The notes beneath the pieces are model-generated. The model was not told where the DNA came from and did no database searches. It worked only from the letters and a program-made list of their open reading frames with translations. A DNA stretch of 9,849 nt from Ruminococcus sp. UBA4350 (GTDB taxonomy: Bacteria > Bacillota > Clostridia > Oscillospirales > Ruminococcaceae). The stretch's first letter is position 1. Each line of letters starts with the position of its first letter. This document shows, in pieces, positions 1-6,237 of the stretch. The translations under genes and the position numbers were made by a program. The stretch is taken from the NCBI GenBank assembly GCA_002394125.1, contig DGSY01000045.1, positions 48,177 to 58,025 on the forward strand, in the 5' to 3' direction.

Positions 1-64
1 TCGCTCTCTGCGGAGAGCGACGAGGGCTCTGCCCTCGACCCGCGAGCTTTTTGAAAAAAGCTCG
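1..64. repeat. Cluster of three perfect hairpins, likely dispersed intergenic repeat (edge of window)
   Basis: Three inverted repeats lie end to end. Positions 1-8/13-20 pair (TCGCTCTC with GAGAGCGA, loop TGCG). Positions 21-27/31-37 pair (CGAGGGC with GCCCTCG, loop TCT). Positions 43-52/55-64 pair (CGAGCTTTTT with AAAAAGCTCG, 2-nt centre). The run continues into ACCAAAAACTTTGG at 65-78. Arrays of this style (a run of short GC stems, then an A/T-centred stem and AAAAACTTT) are, from memory, common between genes in gut Clostridia; I could not search for copies. There is no clean T-tract after the stems on either strand, so I do not call a terminator. The repeat may extend left of the window. 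Confidence 0.6.
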
Positions 65-83
65 ACCAAAAACTTTGGATGAC

Positions 84-208
84 ATCGCCGGAAGCGAAAT
101 GAGATTTCCTCAGACCGTAAAATAGGTGCGAACAGCACCGTAACAGCGACGAAATTGATATGCTCCGCGAAACGGTGCCGGAGGGAAACGGCTGTCGGCA
201 CTGCCGAC
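84..208 (-). repeat. Copy A of a three-copy structured repeat element (3' end lost)
   Basis: Read on the minus strand, this begins with the palindrome GTCGGCAGTGCCGAC (208-194) followed by AGCCGTTTCCCTCCGG. It aligns without gaps over about 99 nt with the copies at 3084 and 6269. The internal hairpin is GGTGC/GCACC around the loop TGTTC (139-125 on the minus strand). Copy A matches copy C as far as CGCTTCCGG (about 96-88). It lacks the distal terminal repeat seen in copies B and C and instead joins the hairpin cluster at 1-80. It starts 2 nt beyond the stop codon of the GGDEF gene, so it would lie in that gene's 3' untranslated region. No start codon with a ribosome binding site is associated with it. 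Confidence 0.85.
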
Positions 209-210
209 AA

Positions 211-2136
211 TCAGTTGCGGCGCAGGTAGCGCGATGTGGTCTTGCGCTTCTTCTGCTCATACATGATCTGGTCAGCCTGCGCGATCAGCGAAAACAGCTT
301 CATCTCCGGCTCGACCGCGGTCACAAATGTGCCGATGCTCGCGCAGAGCTCATAGGGCTTGCTGATGATCTTGTTCGCCTCTGCAAGCTTCAGCCGGAAC
401 CGCTGCTCAAAGCTCTTTGCGTCCTCCTCTGTCATGCCGTCCGCGATCATGATGAATTCATCTCCGCCGAACCGTGCACAGATCTGCTGCTCCGTGCAGC
501 TGTCACGGATCACGGCCGCAAGCTGCCGCAGCGCAAAGTCGCCCTCATCGTGGCCGAAATTGTCATTGACATATTTCAGGCCGTCCATATCAATGAACGA
601 GATCATCAGTGAACCGTGCGTCTCGCAGCTGTGCCGGAAGATCTGATCCGCCAGCCGGATAAAGCCGTTCCGGTTAAAGATGCCGCAGAGCGGGTCGATG
701 ACATACAGCCGATCAAGCTCGCGGATCGCGTGGTTCATATGCAGCAGCTTGCGGACATTCTCAAAGGAATTGCTGATATTCATCATCAGCGAATGACAGA
801 GAATGCTCCGCACCGGAAATTCCGTATTCGTGAAAATATAATATCCAAGACAACGCTCGCGGAAATGCAGCGGGAAGAAATAGCTGACATGGCCGCCGGT
901 CTCCGGCGGGAACGGGAACAGCTCTGCCGTTTTGAAGCGATTCCGCTCGGCGATCCTGCCGTCGCTCCAGATCAGCGGTGCGCTCATTTCCTCGGAATAG
1001 CCGACGATCTGATACTGCTCGACCGATTCACCGGCGTGACCGTCCAGAAACGCGCTCTCCCAGTTGTCGCAGAGACAGATGCAGCACTGCTCGCAGGCGA
1101 TCTCCTGCAAATAACCGGAAATAATGCGGATATTCTCCTCCGGCGATTCGCTGACCGCGAGCGCAGAGGTCATGCGGTTGAGCAGAGAAACATCGGTGCG
1201 CGTATTCTTGATGAGCCCGTAAGTGGCCTTTCTGTAGCGGCGGATATCAAGGCTTTCCGTATCGACACAGCCGCAGCTTTCCGCAAAGACCGGCTTGGCT
1301 CCCAGCGTCATCATCTTTTCACATTTTTCACCGGCAAGCACGCGCAGCAGCAGTGTGCAGGCGGAATAGCCCGCATCACACAGCGGCCTTGCCACGCTCG
1401 TCAGCGAGGGGCAGTGATGCTGTGCATAATAAGTGTAATCAAAGCCGGTGACGATCACATCCTCCGGCACACGGATATCATGCTCCTCCAGAACGCTCGC
1501 TGCCTCCAGCGCCATTGCATCGTTTGCGGCAATGATCGCATCAGGCAGCGCTCTGCCGGAACGCAGCAGTGCCTCCGCCGCCCGCATTCCGCTCAGCGGA
1601 CGGAAATCGCCCTGATAAATGCTGTACTGCTCCGGCGCAATGCCGTGCGCCTGCACTGCATCCAAAAATGCGCGCTTTCTTTCCCGCGCTTCCGGATTAT
1701 CCTCCGGCCCGCTGATAAAGCAGAGCGTCTTTGCATGGTGAACATCCAGAATATGCGCCGTGACCGCCTTCATCGAAGCATAATTGTCGATGCAGACATT
1801 GAAGAATTCCGGGCAGTCATTGTTATCCAGCGTCACCGCCGGAATGCCGGATGCCCGCACTGCATCGTGGATCTGCTGCCGGACATCGCGGTCGCCGATC
1901 GTATTCGTCAGCAGCACAGCGCCGTCGAACCGGCTGAAATCCGGCAGACGGTAAATATTATACTCTCCGGTGTCATACTGACTGTTTGAAAGCACCCCGC
2001 CGAAGGACGCGAACACGGACACATTGAACTGATGCTCCTTTGCCGCCTTTGTGATGCCGCGCAGAACGCTGCTCTGATATTCTTCATCTGTTCCTGCAAC
2101 GACCACGGCAATCGCATAGAATCCGCTCTGATTCAC
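211..2136 (-). CDS. LacI-type sugar-sensor domain fused to GGDEF diguanylate cyclase
   Basis: Probable soluble signalling enzyme that makes cyclic di-GMP from two GTP under control of a small-molecule (perhaps sugar) sensor. Numbering is for the 641-residue form. Residues ~5-288 look like the periplasmic-binding-protein-like effector domain of LacI/GalR regulators (opening FYAIAVVVAGTD, later PDAIIAANDAMALEAASVLE). There is no N-terminal helix-turn-helix, signal peptide or membrane helix. Residues ~300-470 form a linker or GAF-like region with a Cys-rich patch (CEQCCICLC). The GGDEF domain is C-terminal: DPLCGIFNRNG near 481, metal-binding FIDMDGLKYVND near 514, intact GGDEF at 557-561. The inhibitory I-site RxxD is absent (TEQQ). 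I prefer the GTG at 2136 because AGAGGTGG lies 5 nt upstream; the GTG at 2145 overlaps that site. A consensus-like promoter precedes it. Family call is firm; the ligand is unknown. Confidence 0.9.
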   Translation of the reverse strand: MNQSGFYAIAVVVAGTDEEYQSSVLRGITKAAKEHQFNVSVFASFGGVLSNSQYDTGEYNIYRLPDFSRFDGAVLLTNTIGDRDVRQQIHDAVRASGIPAVTLDNNDCPEFFNVCIDNYASMKAVTAHILDVHHAKTLCFISGPEDNPEARERKRAFLDAVQAHGIAPEQYSIYQGDFRPLSGMRAAEALLRSGRALPDAIIAANDAMALEAASVLEEHDIRVPEDVIVTGFDYTYYAQHHCPSLTSVARPLCDAGYSACTLLLRVLAGEKCEKMMTLGAKPVFAESCGCVDTESLDIRRYRKATYGLIKNTRTDVSLLNRMTSALAVSESPEENIRIISGYLQEIACEQCCICLCDNWESAFLDGHAGESVEQYQIVGYSEEMSAPLIWSDGRIAERNRFKTAELFPFPPETGGHVSYFFPLHFRERCLGYYIFTNTEFPVRSILCHSLMMNISNSFENVRKLLHMNHAIRELDRLYVIDPLCGIFNRNGFIRLADQIFRHSCETHGSLMISFIDMDGLKYVNDNFGHDEGDFALRQLAAVIRDSCTEQQICARFGGDEFIMIADGMTEEDAKSFEQRFRLKLAEANKIISKPYELCASIGTFVTAVEPEMKLFSLIAQADQIMYEQKKRKTTSRYLRRN

Positions 2137-2199
2137 GGAAACCACCTCTTTCTGTCTCGATTATCCCCCTGTGGATTCCCCACTCTTTACCCATTCTAT

Positions 2200-2228
2200 A
2201 TTATAACATAACGAATCAAAAAAATCAA
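2200..2228 (-). promoter_or_regulatory. Sigma-A-type promoter of the LacI/GGDEF gene
   Basis: On the minus strand TTGATT (2228-2223) is followed after 17 nt by a perfect TATAAT (2205-2200). Transcription would start near 2193, giving a leader of about 55 nt that ends in the ribosome binding site AGAGGTGG. The surrounding DNA is markedly A/T-rich compared with the rest of the window. I see no convincing operator palindrome overlapping it. Confidence 0.8.
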
Positions 2229-2313
2229 GCAGGTTCCGGAAAATTGTGCAAAACAGGACACGCACGGAAATGCTTTCTGCCGCATAATATACAGCAGAAA
2301 GGGGAGCAAGCGT

Positions 2314-2559
2314 ATGAACAAAAAGACAAACCGTTTTCTCTCGCAGGAATGCCTGCGCCGCGCCGGACGCACCTTTCTCCAGACCGCCTGCGGGATCCTC
2401 TGCGCCGGCATGACGGCTGCGCTGACGGACTGGGTGCAGCAGATCCCCGGCTGGAAGGTCGGGCTGCTGACGCTGCTGGCATCGTCGGTCTCGGCGGGCA
2501 TTGCGGCGGTCATGAATCTTTCCTGCATCGCAGAGCCGCCGGAGGACGATCCGGAATAG
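2314..2559 (+). CDS. Small two-helix membrane protein resembling r1t-type phage holin
   Basis: An 81-residue protein with a basic start (MNKKTNRF), a predicted helix at ~20-38 (TFLQTACGILCAGMTAAL), a short polar turn containing a Trp, a second helix at ~48-68 (GLLTLLASSVSAGIAAVMNL) and an acidic tail (EPPEDDPE). Length, the R-TF-QTA opening and the two-helix layout fit the r1t-like holin family, whose members make pores in the cytoplasmic membrane to release phage lysins. The ribosome binding site AGAAAGGGGAGC ends 6 nt before the ATG at 2314. It is the only plus-strand gene in the window and has no endolysin or tail genes beside it, so a prophage origin is not supported locally. A weak CATAAT at 2283 could be its -10 box, but no matching -35 is seen. 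Alternative: a generic small membrane protein. Confidence 0.75.
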   Translation: MNKKTNRFLSQECLRRAGRTFLQTACGILCAGMTAALTDWVQQIPGWKVGLLTLLASSVSAGIAAVMNLSCIAEPPEDDPE

Positions 2560-2562
2560 ACA

Positions 2563-2606
2563 AATGCCGCAGCAGCTCCGGCGCTCACCGGAACCGCTGC
2601 GGCATT
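2563..2606. terminator. Bidirectional hairpin terminator between convergent genes
   Basis: AATGCCGCAGC (2563-2573) pairs perfectly with GCTGCGGCATT (2596-2606), with a second inner stem TCCGG/CCGGA around CGCTCA. The hairpin starts 4 nt after the stop of the holin-like gene and ends 19 nt from the stop of the converging Gly-zipper gene. The U-tract is modest: ATTCTCAT on the plus side, and ATTTGTCTATT on the minus side, where termination should be better. Confidence 0.7.
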
Positions 2607-2624
2607 CTCATGCGTCACGGAGTA

Positions 2625-2939
2625 TTATCTGTGCTGAAGCTCGATGAAGGTCACGCCGCTTGTGGTCTTGCGGTAATAGCGCGCGAGGAATTTTGCGATA
2701 TCGCGCTCCTGCTCGCCGGAATTGACCGAATTGCCGATGATGGCACCGGCAGCCGCGCCGATCACGGCACCGAGCGGCCCTGCGACCAGAAGCCCCGGCA
2801 GCGCACCGATCACGCCGCCGCTGACGAGGTCACCGACCTTGCGCTCATAATACTGCTTTGCATTCTCCTCCAGCCGGATCTGCGGCTCATCGCGCAGAAC
2901 AGCGGCCTCAAGCTCTGCATAGGTTTTCACTGTTACCAT
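2625..2939 (-). CDS. Small Gly-zipper protein of unknown function
   Basis: A 104-residue protein with three parts. The N-terminus is charged (residues 1-36, ending around YYERKVGD). The centre (~39-75) is rich in small residues with repeated G-x(2-4)-G spacing (GALPGLLVAGPLGAVIGAAA), typical of glycine-zipper segments that pack or insert in membranes. The C-terminus is a charged ~30-residue tail. There is no signal peptide, so an inner-membrane-associated or self-assembling cytoplasmic protein is possible; Gly-zipper similarity alone does not define function. The start is secure: AAAGGAGG lies 8 nt before the ATG. It has its own near-perfect promoter and a hairpin-rich leader, so it is probably expressed strongly as a single gene ending at the hairpin at 2563-2606. 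Confidence 0.75.
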   Translation of the reverse strand: MVTVKTYAELEAAVLRDEPQIRLEENAKQYYERKVGDLVSGGVIGALPGLLVAGPLGAVIGAAAGAIIGNSVNSGEQERDIAKFLARYYRKTTSGVTFIELQHR

Positions 2940-2962
2940 AGTTCACGCCTCCTTTGGCTTTC

Positions 2963-3046
2963 GTTCCCTGAAAGGGAACATTCAGCGCAGCCGTTTTGCG
3001 GCTGTATTCTCATACCGGCGGGATCTGTATTCTGTCAGCACCGGTA
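2963..3046 (-). promoter_or_regulatory. Hairpin-rich 5' leader of the Gly-zipper gene
   Basis: Between the predicted transcription start near 3047 and the ribosome binding site near 2955 there are three inverted repeats: TACCGG/CCGGTA (3046-3041 with 3018-3013), CAGCCG/CGGCTG (3004-2999 with 2993-2988) and GTTCCCT/AGGGAAC (2979-2973 with 2969-2963, loop TTC on the minus strand). The last one sits just upstream of AAAGGAGG. I do not recognise a known riboswitch or leader family. The structure may affect mRNA stability or translation. Confidence 0.45.
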
Positions 3047-3053
3047 CACCCCT

Positions 3054-3082
3054 ATTATAACGCGTCATCCCCATTTTGTCAA
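3054..3082 (-). promoter_or_regulatory. Consensus sigma-A promoter of the Gly-zipper gene
   Basis: On the minus strand a perfect TTGACA (3082-3077) is separated by 17 nt from a perfect TATAAT (3059-3054). Both boxes match consensus exactly with the optimal spacer. The -35 box lies directly against the end of repeat copy B, whose terminal palindrome starts at 3084, so upstream promoter DNA has been replaced by the element. Confidence 0.9.
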
Positions 3083-3083
3083 G

Positions 3084-3249
3084 GTCGGCAGTGCCGACAG
3101 CCGTTATCCTTCGGGGACGGTTCGCGGAGCGTATCAGTTTTGTCGCTGTTACGCTGCTGTTCGCAGCTATTTTACGGTCTGGCTTTCATCCCATTCTGCA
3201 TCCATACGCGTATGAAGAACTTTAGAAAATGGCTGTCGGCCCTGCCGAC
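3084..3249 (+). repeat. Copy B of the structured repeat element, with both terminal inverted repeats
   Basis: This is the most complete copy. It opens with GTCGGCAGTGCCGACAGCC (3084-3102) and closes with an imperfect inverted copy whose reverse complement reads GTCGGCAGGGCCGACAGCC (3249-3231). The ends therefore form ~20-23-nt terminal inverted repeats, each also able to fold into a 6-7-bp hairpin. The internal hairpin is GCTGC/GCAGC around TGTTC (3153-3167). A 12-bp palindrome CATACGCGTATG at 3203-3214 is specific to this copy. No obvious target-site duplication flanks it. It lies 10 nt beyond the stop of the 223-residue gene and 1 nt before the -35 box of the next gene. Confidence 0.85.
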
Positions 3250-3259
3250 CTGGAAAAGG

Positions 3260-3931
3260 TTACCTGTTGACCGCATTTCCGAAATAGTAAAAGTCCTGAT
3301 GCATTGCAAACCAGCTTGTCAGCACTTCATGGCGGATCCCCTGATCGTCCGTGCAGATCAGCTGCATCTGCGAAACATCCCCCTGCGCACTCCAACAGCG
3401 GTAGAGTCTGTGCGGATCCTCATATTCTGTCCAGACCTCCTCATGACTGCCGAAGTCTTCATAGAAGCGAATATCCGTAACCGTTTCGGGTATGACTGTA
3501 TGAAGCAGATCCAGCGGTACGGTATTCAGCACCTTGACGGAAATATATCCCGAAAAATCATCCGCCCACAGAACCTCATCGAAGCGGCAGAGCACCGCAC
3601 AGGCTTTCCCGATATCCTCCGGACTTTCGGCACTGTCCCATCCGTTCAGGAACATCTGCCACGGCTCAAAGACTGTTGTGAATGTATTGCCTGTTTCCTC
3701 GTCAAAGGGCTGTGTGACCTTGAGTACCCGGGTTTCTCCGATCACCGGAACCTGATTGGAGTGCAGCCATTGCCGTTCTCCGACCGGCAGAGACAATTCC
3801 TCCGGCCTGCACTCCATCCATGCCAGATGATATCCGATATCATGGATGCCTGCGCCCGCGATCATCTTCGGCTTTTCTTTCCTTTCATCCTTTGTGACAC
3901 GCTGCTTGCAGCAGCTGCATAGAAAATTCAT
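3260..3931 (-). CDS. Unknown 223-residue protein with Cys-rich N-terminus
   Basis: I do not recognise the family. The N-terminus carries three closely spaced cysteines (FLCSCCKQRV, residues 3-12), possibly a small metal-binding knuckle, followed by a Lys/Glu-rich linker and a ~195-residue soluble domain rich in Trp, Asp and Glu (HLAWMECRPEEL; DFYYFGN near the end). There are no membrane helices. Extra cysteines occur near residues 41, 109, 115, 174 and 188. The start is well supported: GGAGG lies 8 nt before the ATG, in the 24-nt gap after the second WYL gene, so it is likely translated from the same mRNA as the WYL pair. It may be an accessory or target of those regulators, but that rests on position only. 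Confidence 0.7.
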   Translation of the reverse strand: MNFLCSCCKQRVTKDERKEKPKMIAGAGIHDIGYHLAWMECRPEELSLPVGERQWLHSNQVPVIGETRVLKVTQPFDEETGNTFTTVFEPWQMFLNGWDSAESPEDIGKACAVLCRFDEVLWADDFSGYISVKVLNTVPLDLLHTVIPETVTDIRFYEDFGSHEEVWTEYEDPHRLYRCWSAQGDVSQMQLICTDDQGIRHEVLTSWFAMHQDFYYFGNAVNR

Positions 3932-3955
3932 TTCTTCATCCTCCGTTGCTGATTT

Positions 3956-4963
3956 TCACTCCGCATCCGGCGGGAGCGGCTGCTCCGGAAAGAGCAGCGC
4001 ATACTGTGCAGCAACGCGCTCCGCGGCCTTCTGCCGGAAGTCCGGCGGCGACAGGATCTCCAGCACCGGCCCGAAGCTCAAAAGCTGAATCAGCAGCTCT
4101 GTCTCATCGCTCCGGTCATACCAGATCTGCACCGTGCAGCTGCCGGTCTCCGTATCGCGCTCCGTGTGCTTTTCATATGCCGCGAATTCCATGAGGAACC
4201 GCGCCAGACCGCTGCGCTCATCCGTCACGCGCACCGTCACCGGCTCCGCACAGCGCAGTCCCGCAAAAAACCGCTCCCGCGTCTGACTGTTCTCCGGTGC
4301 ATCCCGCAGCATCCGGATCGAGCGGATCCGGCCGAGATTGAACACCGTGCTGCCGGTCAGTCTGCCGCGGCGGATCCGGCGGCAGTAAAGCCGGAATTTG
4401 TCGTTCTTCTGCGAATATTCCATAGCGACCGGCAGACAGCACTGCCGCTGCGTCTCGCCGCGCTGCGTGCGGTATTCGAGCAGCACGGCCGTCCCCTTGC
4501 GGAGCGCATGAAGCGCGATCCGGAATACGGCACGGTATTTCGGATCGGTCATGCAGTCGCCGTCGCTGAACTGATCGGGATACCGGAACTGCTCCGGCCG
4601 GAACAGCGGCGGCGTTTCCGCGAGTGCCGCTTCGATCGCATCATATTCCGCATCGGTCAGGAACAGCCGGATCTTCGGATCCGCGAGCTTTGCCCGCAGC
4701 CAGCGCCTTTGCAGCAGCGTCAGCGGGCGCTCCGGCAGATGCTTCGTCACCGGCGCAAATGCGCCGTCCGCTGTTTCGCGCAGCAAGCCCCAGTCGCTGC
4801 CGTCCGCCTGCGGGATCAGCTTCTGCGGCAGAAACAGCATCGAATCGCGGAAGCCCTCCTGCGCCGTCACATCGGCGATATCCTGCCGCGTAATGCGCCC
4901 GCGCCGCAGCAGCCGCGCCGTGATCCGGTAATAGGCACCGTAAATCTCATGGAAGATCGTCAT
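3956..4963 (-). CDS. WYL-domain protein, second of a tandem pair
   Basis: A 335-residue putative regulator of the WYL group, whose members usually sense ligands or nucleic acid and control transcription. Residues 1-140 are an N-terminal region typical of the downstream partner in clostridial WYL pairs (FHEIYGAYYRITARLLRR, then MLFLPQKLIPQADGSDWGLLR at ~42-62). A WYL-like beta-sandwich covers ~145-220 (SQKNDKFRLYCRRIR; VFNLGRIRSIRML), and a WCX-like C-terminal domain ~240-325. The start at 4963 is chosen because GGAGGT precedes it by 7 nt; an ATG at 5011 would add 16 residues but has no such site. It overlaps the upstream WYL gene by 17 nt, implying translational coupling. No canonical helix-turn-helix is obvious by eye. 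Confidence 0.8.
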   Translation of the reverse strand: MTIFHEIYGAYYRITARLLRRGRITRQDIADVTAQEGFRDSMLFLPQKLIPQADGSDWGLLRETADGAFAPVTKHLPERPLTLLQRRWLRAKLADPKIRLFLTDAEYDAIEAALAETPPLFRPEQFRYPDQFSDGDCMTDPKYRAVFRIALHALRKGTAVLLEYRTQRGETQRQCCLPVAMEYSQKNDKFRLYCRRIRRGRLTGSTVFNLGRIRSIRMLRDAPENSQTRERFFAGLRCAEPVTVRVTDERSGLARFLMEFAAYEKHTERDTETGSCTVQIWYDRSDETELLIQLLSFGPVLEILSPPDFRQKAAERVAAQYALLFPEQPLPPDAE

Positions 4964-6218
4964 GCGCCGCACCTCCGTACATCGCCTGCATCCGGCGGAT
5001 ATCATCCGCAAAGCGTTCCCGCAGTGCGGCAGTCCCGCCTTCGACCGATACGATCCGGCCGATCAGTGTTTTTGCCCAGTGCATGATCTCATTCGGGTCA
5101 ATGACGTCAAAGGTCAGCGTATACTGACCGGCGCGCTCCTGCGTGAGAATGCCGCAGCGCTTTTCGCGCACTAACCGCTGTAGGATGAACGGCTCTGTCT
5201 CCGTATCTGCGCGGACGGTCAGGCGCAGCGGCTCTGCATCCGCCCCGCCCTGCGGCGCCCCGAAGGATACGCCGTAAACGCGCCTGCTCAATGCCAGATA
5301 TTCCGAATAGATCCTGTCATAATCCGGAAAGACCGCGCCCTGCCGGAGCGCGCCGAGATAATCCAGCCGGAAGGAATGGAATCTGCCCTCCGCCGGAATA
5401 TAGGCGGCCAGATAGCGCCGGCCGGTCTGGAGCGAACCGATGATCTGCATCGGCACCGCTTCAAACGCCCGCCCCTCGCGGTCATCGGCATCGAGCCGGG
5501 CGCTGTAAGCCCGCAGTGTGACCGTGCATTTCTGCTCCATTGCCGCGAGCAGCACCGGCAGGATCGAATCCTCCAGCGTATGTACGATATAATTATGCTT
5601 GCGCAGGAAGATATCATTTTGCAGACCGGCTTCATGGAGCATTTCCGCGCCGATGACGCCGAATGCATCATCCGCCGCAAAGAACCGCACCGCTTCTGCG
5701 AGCGCCGGATTCTCACGCAGCCGCAGAACCTTTTCCGTTTCCGTCAGCCGGTAAAACATCGCATTTCCGCGCTTTTCCGCAGTCAGAAGCCCCTCGGCCG
5801 CATATTCGCGCAGCTTGCCGCGGACGGTCTGCGGGTCGAATTCCGCACCGTATTCCGTCACGAGCAGCTCCATGACCGCATTGAGGCTCCGCGCCTCCCC
5901 GTCTGCCAGCAGATCGAGCAGCAGAAAATGCAGCCGGATATCATTCGCAGTAAAGCTCTTTGCTGCGTACATCTGATACAGCGGGTTTTCGGGGATGCGG
6001 CTACTGTCCACGGAAAGAAAGACCTGCCGCCCGCGCACGGAATCATCATATTGCAGTACGCCGCCGAGCCAGCTCTCTGCCCGACGGCGTTCGTCATCAT
6101 ATGTGCGGCTGCTTTTCTGCTGAAAGTCGCCGCGTATCCGGAATCCGCAGATGAAGAAATCGCGGATATAGCCTTTTGTTTTCTCAAATGTTTTTACAAG
6201 TTCCGAAAAGCCTGCCAT
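4947..6218 (-). CDS. WYL-domain transcriptional regulator, first of a tandem pair
   Basis: A 423-residue protein. The N-terminal ~1-90 segment (FSELVKTFEKTKGYIRDFFI) is characteristic of a clostridial WYL subfamily. Residues ~93-165 look like a winged-helix DNA-binding region (NAVMELLV, then TVRGKLREYAAEGLLTAEKRG). The WYL domain follows at ~225-300 (GRRYLAAYIPAEGRFHSFRL, Arg-Tyr-Leu at 268-270 in place of Trp-Tyr-Leu), then a WCX-type domain at ~330-412. AGAGGTGAC lies ~4 nt before the ATG at 6218. The whole upstream gap is occupied by repeat copy C, with no clear promoter in it, so transcription may come through from the promoter at 6966-6994. Some WYL proteins regulate CRISPR (type VI-D) or defence loci, but no such genes are visible here. 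Its targets are unknown. Confidence 0.85.
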   Translation of the reverse strand: MAGFSELVKTFEKTKGYIRDFFICGFRIRGDFQQKSSRTYDDERRRAESWLGGVLQYDDSVRGRQVFLSVDSSRIPENPLYQMYAAKSFTANDIRLHFLLLDLLADGEARSLNAVMELLVTEYGAEFDPQTVRGKLREYAAEGLLTAEKRGNAMFYRLTETEKVLRLRENPALAEAVRFFAADDAFGVIGAEMLHEAGLQNDIFLRKHNYIVHTLEDSILPVLLAAMEQKCTVTLRAYSARLDADDREGRAFEAVPMQIIGSLQTGRRYLAAYIPAEGRFHSFRLDYLGALRQGAVFPDYDRIYSEYLALSRRVYGVSFGAPQGGADAEPLRLTVRADTETEPFILQRLVREKRCGILTQERAGQYTLTFDVIDPNEIMHWAKTLIGRIVSVEGGTAALRERFADDIRRMQAMYGGAAHDDLP

Positions 6219-6237
6219 ATGTCACCTCTGAATTCCT

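Noticed and set aside
1..210. CRISPR-like array from the regularly spaced hairpins
   Set aside because: The three stems differ in sequence and length, with no repeated unit and no spacers.
616..1989. Long plus-strand open frame opposite the LacI/GGDEF gene
   Set aside because: It is antisense to clearly recognisable domains, has no ribosome binding site of note, and its composition is that of a mirrored GC-rich coding frame.
2196..2618. Minus-strand frame of 140 codons opposite the holin-like gene
   Set aside because: It runs through the terminator hairpin, the holin gene and the GGDEF promoter; the opposite strand has a good ribosome binding site and a sensible two-helix protein.
3084..3215. 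Short frame VGSADSR... shared by all three repeat copies, a candidate small peptide
   Set aside because: No start codon with a ribosome binding site; copy A ends in TGA after 32 codons; substitutions are even over codon positions (about 4, 4 and 5 between A and B); covariation fits the hairpin instead.
2996..3922. Plus-strand frame of 308 codons across copy B and the 223-residue gene
   Set aside because: It begins within the leader region, crosses the repeat, and is antisense to a gene with a strong Shine-Dalgarno sequence and normal spacing to its neighbour.
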